A stretch of 64,000 nucleotides of DNA from Liolophura sinensis (lineage: Eukaryota; Mollusca; Polyplacophora; Chitonida; Chitonidae): positions 14,133,338 through 14,197,337 of the forward strand of contig NC_088302.1 of the NCBI RefSeq assembly GCF_032854445.1, written 5' to 3'. The notes under the pieces are model-generated. The model was not told where the DNA came from. It ran no database searches and worked only from the letters and a program-made list of their open reading frames with translations. Position numbers and translations under genes: made by a program. Of this stretch, positions 13,401-28,400 are shown piece after piece (the stretch's first letter is position 1; each line of letters opens with the position of its first letter).

Positions 13401-16400
13401 TTTGCATGTGGCGTACATACAGCTAGAATCACTGGCAGTATTTAAATGAATGCTGAATTATTCAAAGTCGTCCTGGTCTCAAGAATCAACACCTTACTTC
13501 ATATTAAGTGGGAAAGCATGAAAGCACAACCAGTTCCACCTAAGCCTATATGTACAGTAGCTTCACATATGAATATGAAGTACTAGCGCAAGTTTTATTT
13601 CATATACACATATTTGCCCATTAAATTTTTTTGCTTTTTTTAATTTTTGTCACACCTCAAGACACACCTCAATTTTTTTCTTACCTCAACCAAATCCTGC
13701 TTGGTTCTACAAGAAGTATATGTACCAAGATTGAGAACCATAAAATTTGCACCTGTTTTGAAGGTGCTCAGCACTAAAAACTCAGCTTGTGAAACAGACT
13801 TCATGTATAGCAGCATGAAATCAATACATGAAGCCTTGCAGCTTTTGTCCAAAACATTGAAAAAATGTTTAAATGTCAAATAAATAAAGGTCATAAAGGC
13901 CATGAAAAGCTACATTTGACAGGTCATTGAAGAAAATTCTTAGAGTTCTCATAGAAATACTGAAACAAATGCATACAGCAGGTCACAATTAGGAGAAACA
14001 AACATAAGCAGGAGTTGTATGAGCTTTGAATAATCTTACTAAAATGCTTGTACTTGAATCAAGTGACTCCTCCAAAATACACACAGTGTACATGTAGGTT
14101 TGATGTGTAGAGATCAAACTTAAATTGGAATCATTGAACCTTTGGAAAATTTCTGAGCATTTGTTCTGTAAAATGGTATTAATTTGAGCCATGATGAGGT
14201 ACAATAAATATGTGTGTAATTAAAAAAAAAAAAAACACTGCATGTACAAAAACTTGAGCATGAGCAAAAATTTTGCATGTCCCTTTGCCTAATTCTCTTG
14301 ACAAGAATTCCCTTGGACAATCCACCTTTGCTTGTCACCTGCACATTTTTTTCATCAAGTCCAGTCCATTCAAAACCTGACTATACCTAAACCAATAATG
14401 TCTACAACTTTCAGACTTGTACAGTGTCTAACAGAAGACCAAGATGTGGGTAAACACATCGTTTCCAAATCAAGCTGAGGGGCATGGTGTGACAAGCATT
14501 TAAGGCTGTTACCTACATTTCGCATACTAATTACACTTAGTTTATGAGGCATAGCTGTTAAGCACCATTTGTTCCTGGCTTTATTGTTAGAGCCTGCAAA
14601 TCCAGCGCAGCAGGGGCACACTGAAAGCATGTCAACTCATACAATGTATGTATTAAACTGGTACATCCTTAAATGCATTATGAGCAGTCACACAAAATAC
14701 AATACACGTGTAAAACACATGCTATCTTCCAACTGTCCACACCGGCTACTTTTCACATTTGAAAGTTATCCACTTTGCACTGTTATTAATTTTTTTATGC
14801 CAATACATTGAACAATGTATCTGGGTTTTCAAGCTGATGAAAGGGAGGTAATGACTTTCAAATTTTGAAGATGACCAACAATTTTAGTGATGACCACAGA
14901 GCAAAGCTGCCAAGTCTAAATAAAACTCACACTGTCAAGACCACAAAATAGAACTGTATTTCAAATGTACATTATGTCATTGGTATAACCATTAATTAAT
15001 GTAGTGTTCGATCAACTCCTCTGGTTTGCTACGTCAACTCAAGGGAATGCTACTCTTGCGCTCTCTGGGGGGCAATCTTCGTGTAAATAGATTAAGGTCC
15101 TTAATCCCTCATCCTTTATAGGAATTTCTTATCTTGGGAAGCAAAATGAAAGTGCAAAATGTCAAGGTTGCTATCTGAAGTTGGTTCAATCCCATTTCAG
15201 GATGATTTTATGTGTTTAAGTGTAAATAATTACCTCCCTTCACAACAACTGGCAAAAACATAAATGACTTGTCTAAGCACACAGTTATAAAAATGACATG
15301 AAACAAAGCAATGCAGAATCGGACGAAGAAAAAAACATAAATAATGCAAGGCGAACATGTGATGCAAAGAAAATCAAAATCAATCACTTGTCACACATGT
15401 ATACAACTATCAAAAATGCAATGACAAAAAAATTATCAAATAAAACAAAACTTACATAAAATAAAATAATCAGATTTCATGCCACATGCACTAAATCGGA
15501 GCATAAACATCCAAATGTAGATATGGCTGGGCATACGCAAACCATTGATATAAATGCTTATGTGTAGAAGCTAAACGTACTAGCTACATAGCCAGTGTAC
15601 ATCACACAAGAAGTACTTACATATACTGGCTCCATTCTCTATCTCTAGTATCCAGGTGCCCTTAGCGTACTCGCCCCAGCTGTGGGTCGTCATGAACGCC
15701 CAGGTGTTAAAGCCCTCCCGCGAGGTATCCCGCACCCGTTTGTCCAGCAAGGTAGAGCGCGTCCCCATGGGGGAGGTCAGATATATTAAAATTTCACCTC
15801 TCCTGGAAGAGGTTAGTGTCACTTTGGCTTCAACATGCTCTAAATAGACCACCATGTTGCTTTGTCCCTCACAGCCTTTTGTATATAAAGGGACAGTTAT
15901 TTTTCCATTCATGGGTATCACTCTGAAACAGGATAAATCCACGTAAGTATATGAACATTAAAATTTCTTAAAAATCTGCAAAAACAGCTTACCCTAAACA
16001 CTGTTTACGACAAACACTCTGTTTACGACAAACACTCTGTTTACGACAAACACTCTGTTCATGATAAAAATGGTCCTTAATCAATAGTGGAATCATGATT
16101 TGTTCACAATATACCATACAAAAAAAAAAAAAAAAAAGAAAAGGAAAGAAAAAGGAAAACCTAACCCGAAAACATCAGTAGATCATATTCAAATTCCTAG
16201 CCTGAGACAAACAGAAACTGTCCATGTAAACCTAAGATAACTGTAAAGATTTAAATATTGGTATAACATAAAATCAGACAATGCAACTGATCCATATTCT
16301 TTCTTTGTATTTTTGTTCCTCAACAAAAGGTTACGATGATAATATAAAACCCTACTACACATACATATGTTCTTGATGAATCTCTTCTTATTTCACCAAA

Positions 16401-19400
16401 TTCGTACGTGGGAAGGTCTGCTAGCAACCTGCGGATGGTCAAGAGTTTCCTCCAGGCTATGCCCAGTTTTCCTCCCACCATAACGCTGGTCGCCGTCGTT
16501 TAAGTGAAATATTCTTAAGTACGGCGTAAAATACCAATCAAATAAATAAATATTTCACCAAATTTCACACAAAAAACACCAATTCCAGCATATGTGCAAC
16601 ATTCACCCACAAAAACTAACAGTACACGGCCCATATGTAGAAGACAAAACTCTTTACTTTTTGTGATCATGAGATTTGATTTCACATATATGTTGTGGAG
16701 GGACTGTTGTCCAATTTTTGGCAACTTGGACCATGGCATAAGCATCCATCAGCCCATATCCGAACGAATGGCTCACTGTCAAGAAAAAAACAAACAAAAT
16801 AAAATTAAAAATGCAAATACAATGCATTTTACCTAGTTCGGAATGTAAAAATGCACTTTCAGAAACACAGAGAGGCCCCAAAATGATACATTTGATGCCA
16901 TCACTTAAATTTTACCGATAAGAAATTAATCAAATTTCACACAAAAATGTTTTTTTTAAATTATAAGGTGGATGAATAGGTCTGAATGAAGCAAACTGTG
17001 TCATTTTAAAAAATGCTTAACTTCAGGGGAAACACAATATGTAACAATGTCACAGATATACACTTCTCACACTAAAATGATCCAAATGTATAGCTCCGAA
17101 TTTTCTTTTCATACAAATGATCAAATCCTAAAGTTCAATCTCTATATATTTCAATATTTAGCTGCCAGCATTATGGTGGAGGAAACCGGGGATAGCTCAG
17201 GGGGAAACCAACGACCATCCGGAGAGCATGAGCCGGACTTGAACCCACAGCGACCACAATGGTGAGAGCCTCCTGGGTCACTGCGCCAAAACATTCAGCC
17301 GAGCAGTATACATGTAGTATTTTTCTACACATTCCAAACACAAGTAAAATTGTGCTGAACTACTTAAACAGTGGCACTATTTAAAGCAGGCAGCTGAATG
17401 TAGTATTAGATACAAATCTGCAAAATAGAGAGAATAAAATAAGAAATTTAATTATAGATAGGTCTCTATAGCTTCTCTCCACAGAGAAAAAGTCATCTGA
17501 TGTTTTGTATGCAAGTATAAATTAAAAGTGAGAGAATGAATCAGAGTTATCTCTTATCTCTATAAAGAAGAAATATTTGTGACTGGTGTACATGCATCTT
17601 TCATCTTATTCTTTTTATCCAGTTTAGTCCACCAACAGAACTGTTGATGGATTTGAGTCTACATCAGGTTTTGCACAGTGGCAGTGAATACTGTGGCATG
17701 AGCACATACCTTGAGGGACAGATAAATCATTAGGAGGGTAGTACGGCCATGAAGAAAGGGGAACTTCAACTAATCTAACGTAGTAATGGGATAAATGAAT
17801 GTGTTGAAATCCTGTCCTGGTCTTACCTTTGCGACCTACACCATTTGTGACCCAGTCTGCTGCCTGTAAGTTGCCCGGCTTGGCTGTCAGGACGACTAGA
17901 TGTTGCATATCTCTCCACGTCAATCGTGGACTGCAACAGACAACATATGCCATTAAACAATGTGTGCACAATAGCAGGCTTTCATTGCCCAAGTGTCACA
18001 AAAGACTATTCACACAAAAACGTGAAGTCTGGTTGTCCGAGAAAAACCATCAAAGGTTGCTTGGTAGAGTCTCCAAAATGAAGTTGCTAACACACATTTG
18101 GATAAATCAAGTGATTGAGATTGACATATTGAGAAATGTACATGTATCTTTCAAAAGGCCAAAGACCAATCACTAATAGCTCAGCCTACATATAAATTTG
18201 GATGCTTCCTGCAGCTACATGCTCCACAGACAATTAGACTTTGCCACGTGAGTATTCTTTTGTTTTTATACTATATATTAAGTGCCTGAATAAAAAGGAT
18301 AATGGCACATGTCATAGGTCAATTTTCTAAATGGAAATAAACATAAAAATATATGTACGCCTTACTTACTTAGCATTGCAGAACCGCCACTGTCTCACAA
18401 TACCTGACAAACAGTGTACAGCCTGATAGCGGAACAGTTGAAAAGTTTCAAATACACCAATAACACTTGACTCTTCATAACAAAGAGGTAAATAAACTTC
18501 AACTGGTTAACTCATGGCCACACTTGAGGTTGTATACATACTGGAGGGAAGGAACTCCCTCCTACCAGAGACAATCACAGTTCACTGATACTGTGTGCAT
18601 GTTGTTGTTGTATTCGGACTATTTACACTGTGCTGTTCCAGGACTGTCTGTTGGACGGCATGTGCTGCTAGAAGGCAGAAGATGTTACGGAACTATACTT
18701 ACTTTGCCTGTAAAGCTAGGGCACATAACCCGGCAGCCAGTGGGGCACTGGCAGAAGTACCAGTGTGAGTCTCCGTACAACCTTTACGCAGATCTGTAGT
18801 CACCTGACAGAAACAAATTGTAAAACCATAACTTACATGGAACAATAAAATTGCATATCATAAAGTAATAATAATAAAAACTAAAACCACAAAGCAGTTT
18901 TGGCCGGTTGTTGTAGTTATAATTCCATGCCATCAAATAGAAGACAGCATAGCTATATGTAATCACACAACAATTTCTGGAAATCATAGACAGTGCAACA
19001 GAAGGCATTCAGTCAAATACTACAAACCTAGTCCAGATGCCATCTAACTCAACGTTAAAGCAAAAGGATTAACATCTATTTCTATAAAAAAAAAAATTAA
19101 AAAAAAACGGTGTTGTCATTTAAACGCTTCCAGCCAGAAAAAAATTAATAGTGGCTCAAACCCATTGACATGCTACAAAAAGGGCTTGTCTTGGGCTACA
19201 CTTTGCTGCAACTTTCACACTTCTAGCTACATGTACCATAGTTTTCGAGTTATAGGTCATTAAAATCATGTAACTAAGTTTTAATTTTTTGGCAATATGG
19301 CAAAAATTCACAAAGATGGACAAAAAATAAAAGCAGATTTAGAAGCAGCGGCTCAAAATACACCAGAATACATTTTTAAAAAATTAAATTTTCAAAACTA

Positions 19401-22400
19401 GTTGTGACATCACAACTTTGACCAAAGGCAAACTTCCACAGTTTTTACCGGAAGTCAACAATTTCTTCAAACTTATTGTAACTACCAACAGTCTACCTGC
19501 ACATCAAATTTCAGAATAATGCATTCATTGGTTCTCGAGAAGAAGATGTTTAAATGATTTCATATAAAATGTACTATTGCTGCCAAACCATGTGACATAA
19601 AACAATAGGGCTTGTAGTGCCTCAAATTCAGGGATTGGGGTATTTTACTGTAAAATTCCAAGTCAATCAGTCAAGCGATCTAGACTGTATGTTGCTCACA
19701 AAATCGGTGGAATAACAATAATCCAAACAAAAACAATAGGTGTCCTGCAGGCCTACCTCCATGGACCCTTCATGTTAATTTTAACATATACAATTTGTAT
19801 TTTGATAAGTGCATTTCCCATACACCTGGGATGGTAAAATACAGAGTAAAGACAGACATGTATATCAGAAAAAAAAGAAATTATGCAAACTTGAATGCAG
19901 AAATTCAGCCAAATCTTTTCACACATTAGGCCAGAAAAGTGCAGAATGGCAACATTTTATATTTTTCATTTTCCATCAGTTTCTTGATTGAACAATTTAA
20001 AAATTTAATATTGCTTCCATGATTTTAAACAATAAACCCTGTACACCAACTTGTTTGTTATCTGAGCTCGCTCAAAGTTTTCCCCCTTTAATCCGCTTAT
20101 TAATTAGAGTTATTTCCCTTTGGACATGACCTACCCTTGATACGCACTTTAAGTTTGGTAGTAAAATGTGTAATTTGACTTACAATTTGCCTCTCGCCCC
20201 CAGAGCCACTGCTGTAGGTGGTAGCCAGGGTGGAGGAGCAAGCCTCAGAGTACCAGGGAATGTTGCCATTCTCCGTGGCACTACTAATTGACAGGGTATA
20301 TATGCTATTGGTATAGCCATCACAGTTACAGCTGTCACGATCACGACCCCCGTTGCCAGACGCCCACACGAAGATGGAGCCCAGGCCACCGCGACCCTAG
20401 AACAGTACGAAGAAACTCTGAGATCAAGGCTGTAAGGCTATTGATGAAGAGTGTAAAACAATGTGAACTGTAAAATTTAAATCTGACATCATCTGTAACA
20501 ACACAATAATATTGTGAGCTACATATTGTGATACACAGTACATGCACGCAGACAGGCATAAATTTTGGCTTAATATATCCCCAAATCATTCAAAACAAAG
20601 CCATACATACATACATAAATAAACATACATAAATTTGCATCCTACCCCATTATCATCACATGCTGATAAGAAAAATACTGTTTGTTTTTTTTTATTATTA
20701 TTATCATATAGGCATGGGTCGGACGTTATCAATAAACACGAGATCCTCAAATATACACATCATAAATGTATCTAAAAATTAATGTTGACATGGAATGATA
20801 CTGAAAAGCTTTAGCGTGTACTTACTATACATAACATCAAATACCATGCAGCTACATGTGGTTCTGAAATTTCATCATCTCTTGGGGCAAATTACATTTA
20901 GCTTTCATCACTTTGTGGAAACCTTACTACACTTATCACATATTCCCTCTGGGATTCGTTAGTTAATTAGTAAACAAATGTTGTGTCATGTTCAAAAGGA
21001 CTGAAGCAACAACAGGTCAATTTCACACAGCTTTCTAATCTAATATTCCTGCCACTACTTTTCACATGACATTGTTTCAGTTGCAGTGTGATTTAATTCA
21101 TGTATAACAAAAGTTGAGGAAAATCAATGGACAATTATTTTTTTAAAACAGTAGCACAGTAGCTGCTCACTCTGGTAATGCCGTCATAGAAGGCCTTCCT
21201 GGCGAGCGTGGCTGGTCCATCCACTGTGCGCCCATCGTCATCTGGTCCCCAGCTAGCGCTGTATATATGGATGTGTTGAGGATTCAGACTGAGGGACTGC
21301 GCCTCCACCGAGTCTGTGACATCACCATCCAGCATCCTCACACCTACCAGGAAGAGAGGGTCAACCCATATCAGCCACATATAATAACCCATTTGGTTCT
21401 CTATTTAAGTGTTTTTAATGTCACACCCATGTATTTCAGTGACTACACGATGACTTACAGAGGTTGGTAATTTCTAGAGGTAAATCATGGTGACATTTTA
21501 ATTTATATCCATTTACCATAACTCAAGACATGGTTATGGTATATAAGAACATTTTTACGCACAATTTCATGTAACTCTTAATTTTATTTTTATACTTTTA
21601 TAGAGATGTGTACTATGACATGATGATGCCATTTTATTCTTATTTCTTCAAGATGAGCCAAAAATGACTGTTAAGCCGGGTACTAGCTGGTAACTAAAAT
21701 TATCAGTAGACCTCCAATCGGCAGTCAACCGAATATACCAAACCAATATAATTCACCGCCATACAATGAATGCATGATGGTTGACAATAAGGCTTTATCC
21801 CTCAACAGTTCCTGCCTACACTAACCTGCTGTAAATGTACATGTCCTATAACTACTTGTACATGTGCATGTCCTATAACCACTTGTACATGTACATATCC
21901 TATAACCACTTGTACATGTATGTGTCCTATAACTACTTGTACAACTACTTGTCCTGTAACTACTAGTACATGTACATGTCCTATAATTACTTGTACATGT
22001 CCTACAACTACATGTACATGTCCTATAACTACCTGTACCTGCGCATGTCCTATAACTACTTGTACATGTACATGTCCTATAACCACTTGTACATGTACGT
22101 GTCCTATAACTACTTGTACATGTCCTATAACTACATGTACATGTGCACGTCCTAAAACTACTTGTACATGTACATATCCTATAACCACTTGTACGTGTCA
22201 TGTAACTACTTGTTCAACTACTTGTCCTGTAACTACTAGTACATGTCCTATAACTACTTGTACATCTACATGTCCTATGACTACCTGTACATCTACATGT
22301 CCTATAATTACTTGTACATGCCCCATAACCATATGTATATGTCCTATAACCATTAATCCTCTCTCCATAAATGTACTCTTTATGACTTTAATCTTTCCAA

Positions 22401-25400
22401 ATCCAATCCTTACAACTTCAATCCTTCCTTCACAATTTTACCGTTTCCTCATAATTACACTGTTTTCCTCCCTGAATTTAGCCTTTGTAACTGGCACTTT
22501 CTTCCACACATCTACCTGTTTAGAACTACAATCAGACAGGTAGCTATCATGAGCTGGACGTGAAATCACAGCCATCGCACTCGTCATGGGCTCTTGGCAC
22601 AAGTGTGTTGCAGTACCACATTGACCACTAGGCCACAAAATATGGCTGAAATCTTGCTACTACAGCCTTAGTCATTCATTCACGGCTGCACTCCTCTGCC
22701 ACACCCCCCCCCCCCCCAATCCTTCACATTGAAATACTTCATGATCACAACTATACTGAGGATTTACGAGGTCTTCAATACCAAGAAAGAGTGACAGAGA
22801 CTTATAATAACTCATATTTTTAATCATGTTCACAATGTTCCGGGTCTGTGGGCACCGTACATAACACAGAGGATCACCAACACTGGCTTTATAGCCTGAC
22901 AATGCATTCATCTCCGCGTAAGCCAGCAGAATTTCACGCTGCTTGAGTTTGATGTGGAGATTTTCTGATGGGGTATTTTCTAATCCGCCCGTCCTAAATG
23001 ATACAGAGCCGGTCTGCGAGGGTCAGGCATGATGAGATCAATTAATTTTATACGTTTATGGGCAGTTCGCTGTTGTACTGGGCACACTGTGGCGGGAATG
23101 ATAAAACGGTGATCGCACATGCCTCTAATGTGAGGAAGTGACGGATTACCCAAAAGTCGAGTCCGGGACAAAATGGGCTGGTCTGACTCACTGCTCCCCA
23201 TGGTGCAGGCTGTGGCCATTACAACACCAACATTGACGAGTGATTGTGTATTCAAATTGTGCAAGGGGGAAAAGAAAAACGAGAAATAGCCAAAAAGAAA
23301 AGCCCAGCAATATAGCATGCCTCATAGCAGTAATCCTGTAGGGCCAAGGAGAATTTGTTTTGGGGTTATTTAACACCACTATATGTGTATGTAAATGAGT
23401 AATTAAGTTAATTAAACTTCATACTTCAGCTACAAAGTCATTCCCTACTGCCAATGTGTTTCCAAATGCATTTAATTGCTCACAGATACATGTATTTTGT
23501 ACCTGTGTGTGTATATACGCATAAAAACAGCTAGTTAATCTGTACAATAAACGCCTCTTCTCATTACATCAGTTTAACATGTAAACAGTGTATATATACT
23601 TTTAATACTGCAAAAGCACACAATTATTATGAAAACAGAGGCAAAAAAAAAAACGTTTATGTCATTAAAGATGCAAGCTTCATAAAACTGAGCAAATTAT
23701 TTCTCTAAACCCCCACAGTTCTCTCAGAATGTTTCAAAATATTGACTGCAGAGGCAGCTGAAAAGGTTGAAGAATTATGGAAGTTCAGTTCACCCATAAA
23801 TAGTTCAGCAAAAAAAAATGCATACCCTGTCAGTCTGGAATACATGCTTATCTACATGTACATATTCTAAAAATATAGATCCATATGGCAAAACAAGCCA
23901 GAAATTGCAGTTTTTTTGCTCCAAGATACCATGATATATATAAGCTGGCATATATATGTACATGTAGTTCAACAAATCAACATGTAAATGTATATTACGC
24001 TGTAAGTTTAATCACGATTCACAGGGAGAGACACACATAGGGGTCGGACACAGATAAATATCGTATGCAAACAAAACGACCCAGCACACAGAAACTCTAT
24101 ATGGACTAGTCCACAACCAATATTTTCTTATCAATGTTCGGCGAAACTTCTATTCAAGATGCGAGACCGTGCAACTCTTTTTTGGGGAGCGAGGCTAACA
24201 ATTTGGCCATGCAGTCCGTTTCCCCTCATTTCACCCTCAGCTGAAAATGTCAATTGAACAAATTGGAATCCATTAGTAAGCAGGAGAATGAAGACAGCTT
24301 TTGGAGAAAGGGTGTTTTCTGTCCGAATCGATAACCAGAAGCCTCCCTCTCTGCCAAATCTCTCTTTCCACGTCGAAACTGTCAGCATCAAACAAAACTG
24401 CGGCCATCTCATTGTGTAAAGAGCCCAGGAACTTTTTCTGCTCCTTGGACTTTTATCTGCCCTGATTGCTCAGTTTTTCCTATTGTCAGTCTGCTTCAGT
24501 GTTTGCAAGGGTACCCTAGACACTTCCCTCTCACACTTCTGCGTCTGTCTCTCACACTTCTACTGCTGAAATTATAGCTCAGTCCTTCACGGAAAACCCT
24601 CACTGAGAAAATCCTATTCTCACTTGTGTGACGGCATTTCAATCCGGAGTTGAACCAACATTCCGACAGATTCCCCCCACAATCCACGCACCACAGGAAT
24701 GAGTACAATTTACAACGGTGTTTCTGCATATTATATTTATTAAATATTTGATTGTTGTTCTTTAACTATTTCACTTAATTCATGTCAGGTTTACAGATGG
24801 TCACCATCGAGAGAAAAAAACGCCAAACTTTACCACTTGCAATTTTCTTGAACTTTTCCACGAGAAATGTTTCATTTGTAATTATGTATATTCAGCAAAT
24901 AGAAGCCTTTGTTGTAATGTGCATTATTCACAGAGGAAAATTTCAGTTTCGTGAAAGGTGACTGTACGCGACAGCAGACAAACCTCCCGATGTACGTGTA
25001 CAGCCACAGTCAAGCTCTCATCAGCTGGACTCCAATGTATGTCCATTTGTCGCCTCATTAGATACAGAGATATCTATTCCTCTGGTACAATGGATAAGTT
25101 TCATCCACCTTGAAAACCTGTAATTGTCATTCAAGACAGGTATCGGTCCTTGATTTTTTTCAATTTCACACCATTTCTCATACCCCTATTTGGTAGCCAA
25201 GTATCCCCTTATTGTGGCTGACATTTTCAGGAAACTTCAGCATAAAATGTCTTATTTCTGGGACAATATGGAACTCTCTTAACTACTCAACTTTGTGTTA
25301 CATCCAACTAAAAGAGTTACTGACCAGACACCTGCTACATTTGATTAAAGTTTGTCTCTTACCATCAATCAGAATCAAAGAAAATTAACTAAGATCTTAC

Positions 25401-28400
25401 CTCCAATTCTGGCATCAAAGGCAACCCCAACACTACAGAAATGGTTGTCAGCTTGGGCAGCCACCTCTCCAGCACAGCGGGTACCGTGTCTGCATACAAA
25501 GAGAAGTACCTCACATAAAATACTACAGACAAACAACAAGCATTCTCTATAAACACCAACCACTGGCATTGAATTATTTATTTTATTGATGCTTAACACC
25601 ACATTCAAGAGTTTTACACTTGTATGATGACATTGAACTTTATTGATGGGAGAAACTGAGTGCATGAGGGGAAAACCATCAACCTTGGGCAAGTTGCCTT
25701 TCCCTCACAGCTTTCCCATGAGTGACACAGACATGCCAACTGTATTAGTGGGAGACAAGTGGTTTTCAACAAATGTTAGATTGTACAAACACAGTTAATA
25801 CTTATAATCAACAAGGCCGCACAAACAGTGAGGGCAGGCCAGTTTTGAACTTGCATCTAATGTGTCCTTTTAACAGATATACCAAGGCTAGCCGTGTGAT
25901 GTGCATGTCAAGCGATAAGCGTGTGCTGGCAGTTGGCAGTCCCACACTTTACCTCTGAACCATGTTACGCTTTGCAGGAGAGTTCAAGTTTAAGCCGTAC
26001 CTGTTTTCATTGGAGGAGTCATAGCGAGGCTGTGGGTCAGGATCATGAGCGTTCACATCATAACTGGCTTCTGGATCCTATCATAAGAACATCAAAGAAA
26101 TTTGTATCATTAATATGAATACTGCAGGCTCAACTTGTACATGTTTTTAATTTAACTTATCAATTTATGTCATTGGCATAAAACACCATAATCACGAAGT
26201 TCTCCCTTTACACAAAACACACACGGGCAATCTTTCACAGGCTGGTACCAAGACAAGCCTTTACTTGCAGTACCAGCCAGTTAATGAACAGATCTACGTC
26301 CGATAAAAACCATCATAGTCCAGCTGGTAAATGATTTGTTACCAGTTGGTTACAGTTTTGTTTTGAACGGTTTGGTAAGGCATGGTTATAACCAAGCATA
26401 ACCATCTACATGAATGCTGTTACAACCTCAGAAACCTAGACAAGTGGTAAAAGAATGCTGGGCTTAACCATTATATTTATCAAAACAGACAGGCAGATTT
26501 CCATATACGTACATAATTGCGGCTGAGATCAGGATGGTCAGTTTCTATGCCATCGTCAAGTATCGTGACGAGGATGGTCAGTTTCTATGCCATCGTCAAG
26601 TATCGTGACGACCACACCTTTGCCCGTGAACCTTGCTGCCAAGCTGGCTGTACGTTCATGTCCAATGTTCGCCCACGATTCTGAAACATAACAAAAACAG
26701 GCCAATCAAGAATAATGCTGTTCCTTCAATTCCTGAGGGTCATGCACTAATACATGTATAACCTTCATAAATACTGGAACTAACTGGTACATGAATAACT
26801 AATACTTGCAAGCAACCCTGGGAATAATTCTTAACATGGTGCATGAAATAAGGGGTGTATTTGTATTCACATGGCAGTTTTGTACCGCACCAAATAGTTG
26901 GCCCCTGTTGTGATACTATTTTGGAAGAGGACATTGTACTTGTCTTGCTCCTTATTTCCAGGACTGGAAAAAAGTTTAACAAAGGCTGACTGTACACTTT
27001 ATTGAAGAGAAACCATTTTCTTTGTACAAAACTTGACAGTCACTCAGCTTTTTCGCATACGAAAGAGCAACTTTCAGTGCAATTTATGTACATTCTGTTG
27101 ATTTTGGATTTCAAACTACATTGGCTGGATTAGCCAATTTTTCAGGTCTTCACAAAAAGTGTAATTTTATCAGTCTACACAGAATAAACACCTTTGCAAA
27201 CATGTAAAAAAAGCTTGAACAATTACAGTACATATGTCAAAAAGACTTAAATAGAAAATCACTTTACCCAAGAATTTATTTGCCACAAGTAAATACATGA
27301 ACACTATAGTAAAGATCATTCTGACAAAGCACTAATCTGAAAAATAACACATGCCACTTTAGTTCCTCAATAATTGAAAGATACTCTTTATTTATCCTAT
27401 TTGCGCAGCAACCAGCAAGACAAGGAAACATGTATTATTTATTCTTTTGGAGAGCTGATAACAAGAACTGGGATACACTGACTGGTCAAATAATGGTGAG
27501 CTACTGTACCCAGTCTGCCAAAAAACATAAAACATGAATAATACTGATAGAAAATTGATTAACAGTTCCTAACATGAAGGAAATTGAAGCTTTGATGCAA
27601 GAACAAATGGTTCAATCATGAACACCATATGCCATAGCTGGTGACAAGACAGATTAGAGTACATCCACAAGTTGGTGCAAGAGATTTTGGCAAGCTTTTC
27701 ATTATGTATGTAACATCATGGTAAATGTAATTTATTGATTCATTTATTTGATTGGTGTTTTACGCCATACTCAAGAATATTTCACCTATACAAAGACGGT
27801 CAAGTTAATATGGTGAGAGGAAGGTAAATGTGATTAAGATGTGGAATAACTAAATTATATTCATCTAAATTATTAAACTCTAATCATTCAAATTTCGCCT
27901 ATGACCGAGCTCCTCATTTTAACTGATTGTGAAAGTTATAATGGTCTTAAAAGGTGTTTTGAGGTTTCTTTGGGAGGTACATGTTGGACACGTTTGTACT
28001 GGAAAAGTGTAAGCTTCAATGACAAAAAGCATGATATTTTTATGATATTTATTTGCTTCTAATAATTAATGCACTTTTTCTTGGGAACAGTTTTAGGGCA
28101 AATACAGAGGAACTATTGCACAAATCAATTTCAATTCCTTTCGGAAATGTCCACTTGTGCATTACATACCTCTACAAGAACAGGCAAAAGAATGTTGCAT
28201 GTACTAAAAGAGACCTGACATGTCCCCAATTATGGCATAACCTAAGGGAGGCACTTGATGCCAGTAAACCCCTGTACTAGGGAGAGGCTGTCAGTAAGCA
28301 GAGACCAACAAGGCAGGGGCAATCCCAGAGTGACATAAAGCCCTATATATGAGGACAGATACAACAAGCCTTGTATCTAAATCCCTCTCCAAGAGTCAAT

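Larger units (their letters stand above)
17306..20183. other. Small introns between furin exons, little recognised
   Basis: Non-coding parts of this interval hold AT-rich intron sequence. The segment near 19100-19700 reads like an old interspersed repeat (long, low-complexity, stop-rich), but no family could be named. Confidence 0.4.

Noticed and set aside
21920-22543. 207-codon open frame on plus and 126-128 codon frames on minus
   Set aside because: They are created by the stop-free repeat unit, encode only monotonous Cys/Thr/Tyr or His/Val patterns and continue into unrelated DNA.
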